From contig JAANDG010000476.1 of assembly GCA_036852015.1 (NCBI GenBank), positions 1 through 64,000 of the forward strand: DNA of 64,000 nt, read 5' to 3'. Under the pieces are notes generated by a model. The model was not told the DNA's origin. It saw only the letters and a program-made list of their open reading frames with translations, and did no database searches. Position 1 is the stretch's first letter. Each line of letters opens with the position of its first letter. Of this stretch, positions 60,001-64,000 are shown one piece after another. The stretch comes from Pelodera strongyloides. Lineage: Eukaryota > Nematoda > Chromadorea > Rhabditida > Rhabditidae. A program made the translations under genes and the position numbers.

Positions 60001-63000
60001 GTATGTATGACTGTTCCAGGTAATGCATGCAAATGTTTATGTTACATACTGTGCGATAAGGACACTATGGTTGCCAAGTATTCTTAAAGACTAGCATACC
60101 AGCATACGTTTCAAGACTTTATTATATTCGGGAATTACTTCCTATTATAACCATAGAAGTTCAGTTGCCCAGTTTCAGTATACGTTTCGCAACTAACCCC
60201 CATACACACGTCGATGTTAAAGGGACAGGCCCATCAAAGTAAACCTATATACGATATTCTTACAATTAGTTATGAATTAGTTTGCACAATATTGATATAT
60301 TTATTTTTTCCATCCAATGCGGATGTGTGCGTAAAGCTAATAAATGTTCAATGTTCAATATGTCATAATGGCTATCAAGCATTTTTATTACATATATACA
60401 AAATAAATTTCACATTTATTCGCCCTGGAAAACTTTTTCCGATGCGCTCAACTATATGTATACCGTAAAACCGCAAATATCCTTGTTGTCTATGCAAATT
60501 ATCGTGAAATTATAATGCGATTAAAATTTGCATATATAGCTTTGAAATCTGCAGCTTTATGGTATAAATATACGTTGAGCGCGTCGGAAAAAAGTTTCCA
60601 GGGCGAATAAGTGAAATTTAGTTTGGATATTGTAATAAAATGCTTGATAGTCATTATGAAAGTATCGTAAATATAGGTTATTTTGATGGGCCTGTCCTTT
60701 AAGTGGTATAATAGGCGCTTTTGAAACTCGGCTTTTGAAATGACTGTATTCCAGTGTGGTGTATCAAGTATCAAGTATCATGTATCTGCGCGAGACAGGG
60801 CGATTTTTTGTAGTCTAATTATATTCATTTGCATACAATACATGCGAATGCAGTTTTTCATAATACGATTCAAAAACCAGCTGTTATACCGCTTTAAGAT
60901 CCCGAACTTGATTGCCAGTGTGTCCCGATGGCCCTTATATATTCCTTTCTTGCCTTCTCCTCTAATCTGTCTGCTTCAATCGTTTTCCCCGTGTTTTGTC
61001 AACTCCCACTGGGGAATTCTTAAGGAAGAACAGGGAGAGAGTGAGAGAGAAAGAGAGAAAGGGAGGAGAGAGAACAAAGAGTGAAAGAGAAAGGGACGTA
61101 GAGAGAGAAAGAGATTGAAATTCCCCAGGACAAATCCCTGTCGCCCTCCAGCCCCCATTTAGAAAGTTTCCTATTGACTGAGTAGGCCATGGGGTCACAT
61201 TATGTGGACATTATTGGAACATAAAGTTATGAGGAAAGAAGGAATATTATAATAGAAAAGTTTCAAGTAGAAATGCACCTATTACTGGGTAGCCAATTCC
61301 TGAATATATACAACGTACAACTACTCCGCATTAGCGTTATGATACGATATCACCCTGTTTTACTTTTATTTACCCCTACGGTTATATTTAGTGGCTTTAG
61401 TGGCTTTGGTATTTCTCTTTTCTTTGATTTTCCATTTACAGTATTATCACCTTCACCTTTTATCAACTGAAAGAATCATGCGACTGGAAATAAATTATTA
61501 TATTATTATAAATGGTGCCTATCGTCTCTTCTATTAGTTGCAACGAATGGACCGGTTTATTATGTTCTGAATTTTTCATTCTCAGTAACTTTGCCTAGTT
61601 CTAGACAAGTATGTTAGACGTAGAAACCATTATGCGGGCAAGCCTACGCTATGCTACGATACTGCCTACCTACGTGTATGTTTAGTTTCCGCAAAAGTCA
61701 GTACATCTTTGTTAATTAATTATATTTCATCCATTTTTTGGTAGCTTTTCAGCTAGGCCTCAAAATGTGCGCTTTTTTTGAACAACTCATTCAGCCATTT
61801 CATTTTCCAAAAAAAGGTTCTAAAAAGATGATTGATGCACGTTCTGAATTCTGAGCAAGTTCAACCACTAAAGTACGTTTCAAGAAAGGACGGGCAACTG
61901 CCAAAACTTGTCCATTTTCTATTACTGACAATAAATACATATACATGATATGTAAATACATGACAGGTATTTGCTGCCTTAGGAGAAAGCGAAGCAACGT
62001 TGAAATCCTATTTGGAGCATAAAAAAGTGCATAACAGACTAAATTACTATGGTAATCAGCAAGTGATATAAAGAATTAACCCAGGGCCTATACAATTCAT
62101 ACACATATGTATTACAAATCGATCAACACAAATGAGAGACATGACCGAGAACCGGCACTATATCATATTGCGGTACGTTCCCTATCAATTAACACACATA
62201 AGCTATACAAAATCGTATAACCACCACCTACCAGTGCATATCGTGGCTCGTCACTCTGTTTCACAGTTCCCACACGTTTCCATCCAAAATGGCGAACAAA
62301 GTGTGATTTCGCTACATTTGTATTCCGATCCCCGGGAACGATACGGAAGAATGTTGGATACATCTGCAACATAGACTTAAAATCGGGTGTGCTCATCACC
62401 AACCTAGATTTATTTGATACCAAGCCCATTAGCTGATGCTAGCGAAATCTGCCTTTGTTTCGCTGCGACCTGTAGCAGACCTTTCCTTTCATCAGCGCCT
62501 TCCTTTGTATTCAATTAATTGATAGTAAACCACAGTTCCTTGATACAATCGGATACAAAATCAAAGAAACAGTATCCTGTACCAGCTGTACCTCTGACAA
62601 TTCGGGTTTTATCTCTAGCGCCACAAACTACAATAGCCTTTCCCCTTTATCCAAAAAATTGCCCTGCGTAAGGCTTCAGACCGAATTTACCAAAGTTGCA
62701 GCTTTTATTATTATCTGTTCCAGTGGATATAAAACTAAAAATCTGCAGAATTTTACGATTGGCTTGGTCAATCGCTACTTTCTACAACGTCGTCAACCAC
62801 TGTCATAATATTCCACGCCCGTTTTGTAAATATACAGAATGAAAAACTTTAATGTAAAACTCGTCAATATTCTTCTCGCTTGGATATATTTGCTGACGGC
62901 AATTCCTAGCACTTGAAAATTGAATCGGTTGTTGTGTGGACGCCCGTATAAGAAGGAAATTTGTAGAACGAGTGAAAAATACTGCGAGAGAGAGAGAGAG

Positions 63001-64000
63001 AGACCGCAAATTTGATCAGAAAACGACTAGGAGAATTTCTCAAGGAAAGCGGTAGACTTCCGAATTCGACACATATAAAAATACGTAGAGCGTTACTCCA
63101 AATAGGTTTACAAACCGATCGATAAATACTCGCATAAAGCTTCACAAACTAATAAACAATTGTACGGTAGGATTGCAAAAATCAATAAAAACATTCCCAC
63201 CTCAGTAGAGTCAGCGGTAGCAAATTTCGGATGCGTCTCGGCGTAACTCAGCTGTATTATCTTCCAGTATTTAAGTGCTAGGGCCACTGGTTCGTTAACA
63301 TTTGTGCACATTCCACCGAATAAAGCAACTGGACGAGGTCTTTGAGACATTAAATCAAAAAGAGACTTCATACCGATCGATGTCTTACACTGAAAGTTAT
63401 CCAATCAAAAATAAACTAATTTAATTACTGGAGGGTAAGGGGTAAGGGGTAGCCTAGTGGCTAGCGCAAGTGGACCGGCAATACAAAGACAAGAGATCGA
63501 TTCCCGCTGCTGGTCCAAAACCAACCCACCAGTGATTGAGTGCAGCAAGAAATTACAGGTAGTCAGAAAAACGGTTTTTATTTTAGTATTGGATTTTTTT
63601 GTTGGTCTATGGCAGAGCTATTTTGTTTATTTTCTGTTGTTACCAACTGCCAAGCATGAAAGAGTTACGTGTAGGAAAATCTACCCTTCCTTCGACCCAT
63701 GATAGGTACAGGGAAATAAAAGCATCACCAAATAACAATAAGCAAATAAGCTCCATAAATACTGTACACAGTCATACTAAAAAAATAAATAAAAAAAACA
63801 GATTCTTACTTCAGTGTCCTTGTAAATCAATTCCAATCTGTATCCATCGAGAATGCACGACTCATTTTGAATATAATGTAGGGCCACATTGATAGCCGGT
63901 TCCAGGTCAGGCGTATGGGAGTAAACAGCAGATACTGATTGAGGGTTGGGGAGGAATACCCCAATGGGAATGGGAGTACCCGTCGACGACGGCGTGCACG
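52408..64000 (-). CDS. gbb-2: GABA-B receptor subunit 2 (5' end off window)
   Basis: Class C GPCR; couples through Gi/o as a heterodimer with subunit 1. Minus-strand exons: 63810->64000, 63201-63389, 62232-62363, 59318-59431, 59019-59149, 58594-58717, (gap), 57652-57730, 57237-57369, 56801-56951, 56412-56544, 55970-56086, 55527-55619, 54718-54819, 54118-54255, 53620-53706, 53201-53322 and 52467-52539, possibly running on to a stop at 52408-52410. The first eight encode the Venus-flytrap domain ([28 protein letters not shown]). The next encode seven membrane segments with subunit-2-type signatures: [58 protein letters not shown] and [12 protein letters not shown] charged tail with coiled-coil character ([18 protein letters not shown]) follows. 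Subunit 2 is favoured over 1 by [11 protein letters not shown] and the tail. In 57652-58260 I could not connect the frame. Confidence 0.92.
53323..53530. repeat. Degenerate 12-bp tandem repeat
   Basis: Roughly fifteen imperfect copies of TCTGAAACTCAT fill the GABA-B intron next to exon 53201-53322, starting right at its acceptor. Confidence 0.7.
53843..54072. mobile_element. Dispersed repeat E (longest copy)
   Basis: Begins CGAAATGGGTGAACCCATTT and ends CAATTATTTCGTTGTCCTG, with repeated TGGTCACC and CGTCACGAAC motifs. It shares both ends with the copy at 13561-13723 and the fragments in the MSP palindrome. GABA-B intron. Confidence 0.65.
54537..54699. mobile_element. Foldback MITE, subfamily A
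   Basis: GAAGCGAAATACCGGCCGG and CCGGCCGGTATTTCGCTTT ends, with a short internal deletion. It ends 19 bp from the donor of GABA-B exon 54718-54819. Confidence 0.8.
54977..55143. mobile_element. GC-rich inverted-repeat element
   Basis: Arms of about 45 bp: CTCAGGCGCGCTGCGCGGAA at the left, with a near-complement ending TGCGCGCTGCGCGCCTGAG at the right, both including GCGTCCGCGG-like sequence. Its base composition is unlike the surrounding intron. No copy elsewhere in the window. Confidence 0.65.
55643..55765. mobile_element. Foldback element, subfamily D-like
   Basis: AAAGCGGTATAGCACGTTG start and internal ATTGTATGCAAATTCC / TATTTGCATATC; the right end is decayed. GABA-B intron. Confidence 0.5.
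56110..56300 (+). mobile_element. tRNA-derived SINE-like element
   Basis: A-box-like AATGGTTAGCTCGTCGG and B-box-like GAGTTCGAAGCCC at tRNA spacing (56120-56172), then a non-tRNA body. GABA-B intron, sense opposite to the gene. Confidence 0.5.
56578..56790 (+). mobile_element. tRNA-derived SINE-like element
   Basis: A-box-like TACTGGCTAGCGCAC and B-box-like GAGTTCGGATC. Shares AACCCGAGTTCG with the element at 56110, but the body differs. GABA-B intron. Confidence 0.45.
57001..57160. repeat. CT-rich microsatellite
   Basis: (CT)n runs at 57001-57040 and 57136-57158 in a GABA-B intron. Confidence 0.85.
57731..58593. other. GABA-B segment with unresolved frame
   Basis: The receptor needs coding sequence here linking VGGK (exon end 58594) to NSSFEGVT. 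On the minus strand, an acceptor TTTGTTTGCAG at about 58268 opens [18 protein letters not shown], which is followed by TGA. WQGY at 58184-58195, FYDGLW at 58165-58182 and LAIALSRA just after resemble the family's FHGYAYDGIW and next helix, but each is in a different frame from its neighbour. A perfect donor GTAAGT also lies at 57939-57944. Confidence 0.4.
59469..59633. mobile_element. Foldback element, subfamily F
   Basis: AAGGGGGTTTCCATGTATGC and GGATACTTGGAAACCCCATA ends, with internal TTTACCGTATTTTCC paired to AAATACGGTAAA. GABA-B intron. Confidence 0.7.
59717..59905. mobile_element. Foldback MITE, subfamily A
   Basis: Left end AAAGCGAAAAGCCGGTTTTT (short deletion), right end CCGGCCGGTATTTCGCTTT, TA flanks. 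In the 2.8-kb GABA-B intron. Confidence 0.8.
60217..60702. mobile_element. Long palindromic element (about 240-bp arms)
   Basis: Starts TTAAAGGGACAGGCCCATCA and ends TGATGGGCCTGTCCTTTAA. Inner segments also pair (CGCCCTGGAAAACTTTTTCC with GGAAAAAAGTTTCCAGGGCG). No coding potential; same GABA-B intron. Confidence 0.85.
60699..60896. mobile_element. Foldback MITE, subfamily B
   Basis: Left end AAGTGGTATAATAGGCGC shares its first TTTAA with the end of the palindrome at 60217-60702; right end AAAACCAGCTGTTATACCGC then TTTAA. Confidence 0.7.
61034..61110. repeat. GA-rich microsatellite
   Basis: GAGA tracts with AAAG breaks in a GABA-B intron. Confidence 0.85.
63445..63560 (+). mobile_element. 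tRNA-like SINE head
   Basis: GTAGCCTAGTGGCTAGCGC (A-box-like) and GAGATCGATTCCCGC (B-box-like) at tRNA spacing in a GABA-B intron. Confidence 0.45.

Noticed and set aside
61800..61997. 65-codon minus-strand frame in the GABA-B gene
   Set aside because: Exons 62232-62363 and 59318-59431 join in phase across it (RYAL to PHEALTTN) as the family requires, so it is intronic.
1..64000. CRISPR arrays, bacterial operons, rRNA genes
   Set aside because: None seen; the spaced repeats present are eukaryotic mini- and microsatellites and foldback elements.

Overview
This window comes from a nematode nuclear genome. Four things support that: two genes for major sperm protein (MSP), a sperm cytoskeletal protein specific to nematodes; four blocks of the nematode telomere hexamer TTAGGC; intron-rich genes with short exons; and pyrimidine-TTTTCAG acceptors placed directly before start codons, as expected for spliced-leader trans-splicing. 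The MSP genes contain an intron, unlike typical Caenorhabditis msp genes, and the sequence is rich in small inverted-repeat transposons. I cannot name the species. Every exon was read by eye from homology plus splice consensus, so exon edges are good but not certain.

Layout. 1-7059 has no gene I can call; it holds microsatellites, inverted-repeat elements, telomere-like repeats and an 84-bp tandem repeat. 7060-30406 is a run of four minus-strand genes: PIGC (GPI-anchor synthesis, 7060 to about 9540), a JAZF1-like C2H2 zinc-finger gene (about 10670-15533), and two tandem copies of a KLHDC10-type kelch gene (copy A 16517-22319, copy B 23843-30406). The tandem duplication also copied the 3' flank of the kelch gene. 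30407-36950 is repeat-rich, with a diverged repeated module and two poorly supported small plus-strand genes. 36951-39577 is a large palindrome with two divergent MSP genes as its arms, a 369-bp spacer and an LTR-like fragment at the inner end of each arm. 39600-48130 is mostly non-coding and repetitive, with three orphan candidate exons and a 36-bp minisatellite. 48134-51458 is a plus-strand gene for a small secreted, probably GPI-anchored, Ly6-like protein. From 52408 to beyond the right edge, on the minus strand, lies a metabotropic GABA-B receptor subunit 2 gene (gbb-2 type), whose N-terminus is cut off by the window.

No operon is proven, although the four co-directional genes on the left could share regulation. 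The kelch genes (predicted CUL2 ligase substrate receptors), the zinc-finger gene and PIGC have no obvious common pathway. The Ly6-like protein would need the GPI pathway that PIGC serves. The GABA-B gene is intact wherever I could read it, except for 57652-58260, where conserved receptor motifs fall in different frames.

The dominant non-genic theme is one superfamily of 90-200 bp foldback elements with AAAGCG...CGCTTT ends and TA target sites. It occurs in at least four subfamilies and about twenty copies, several nested or abutting, many inside introns.
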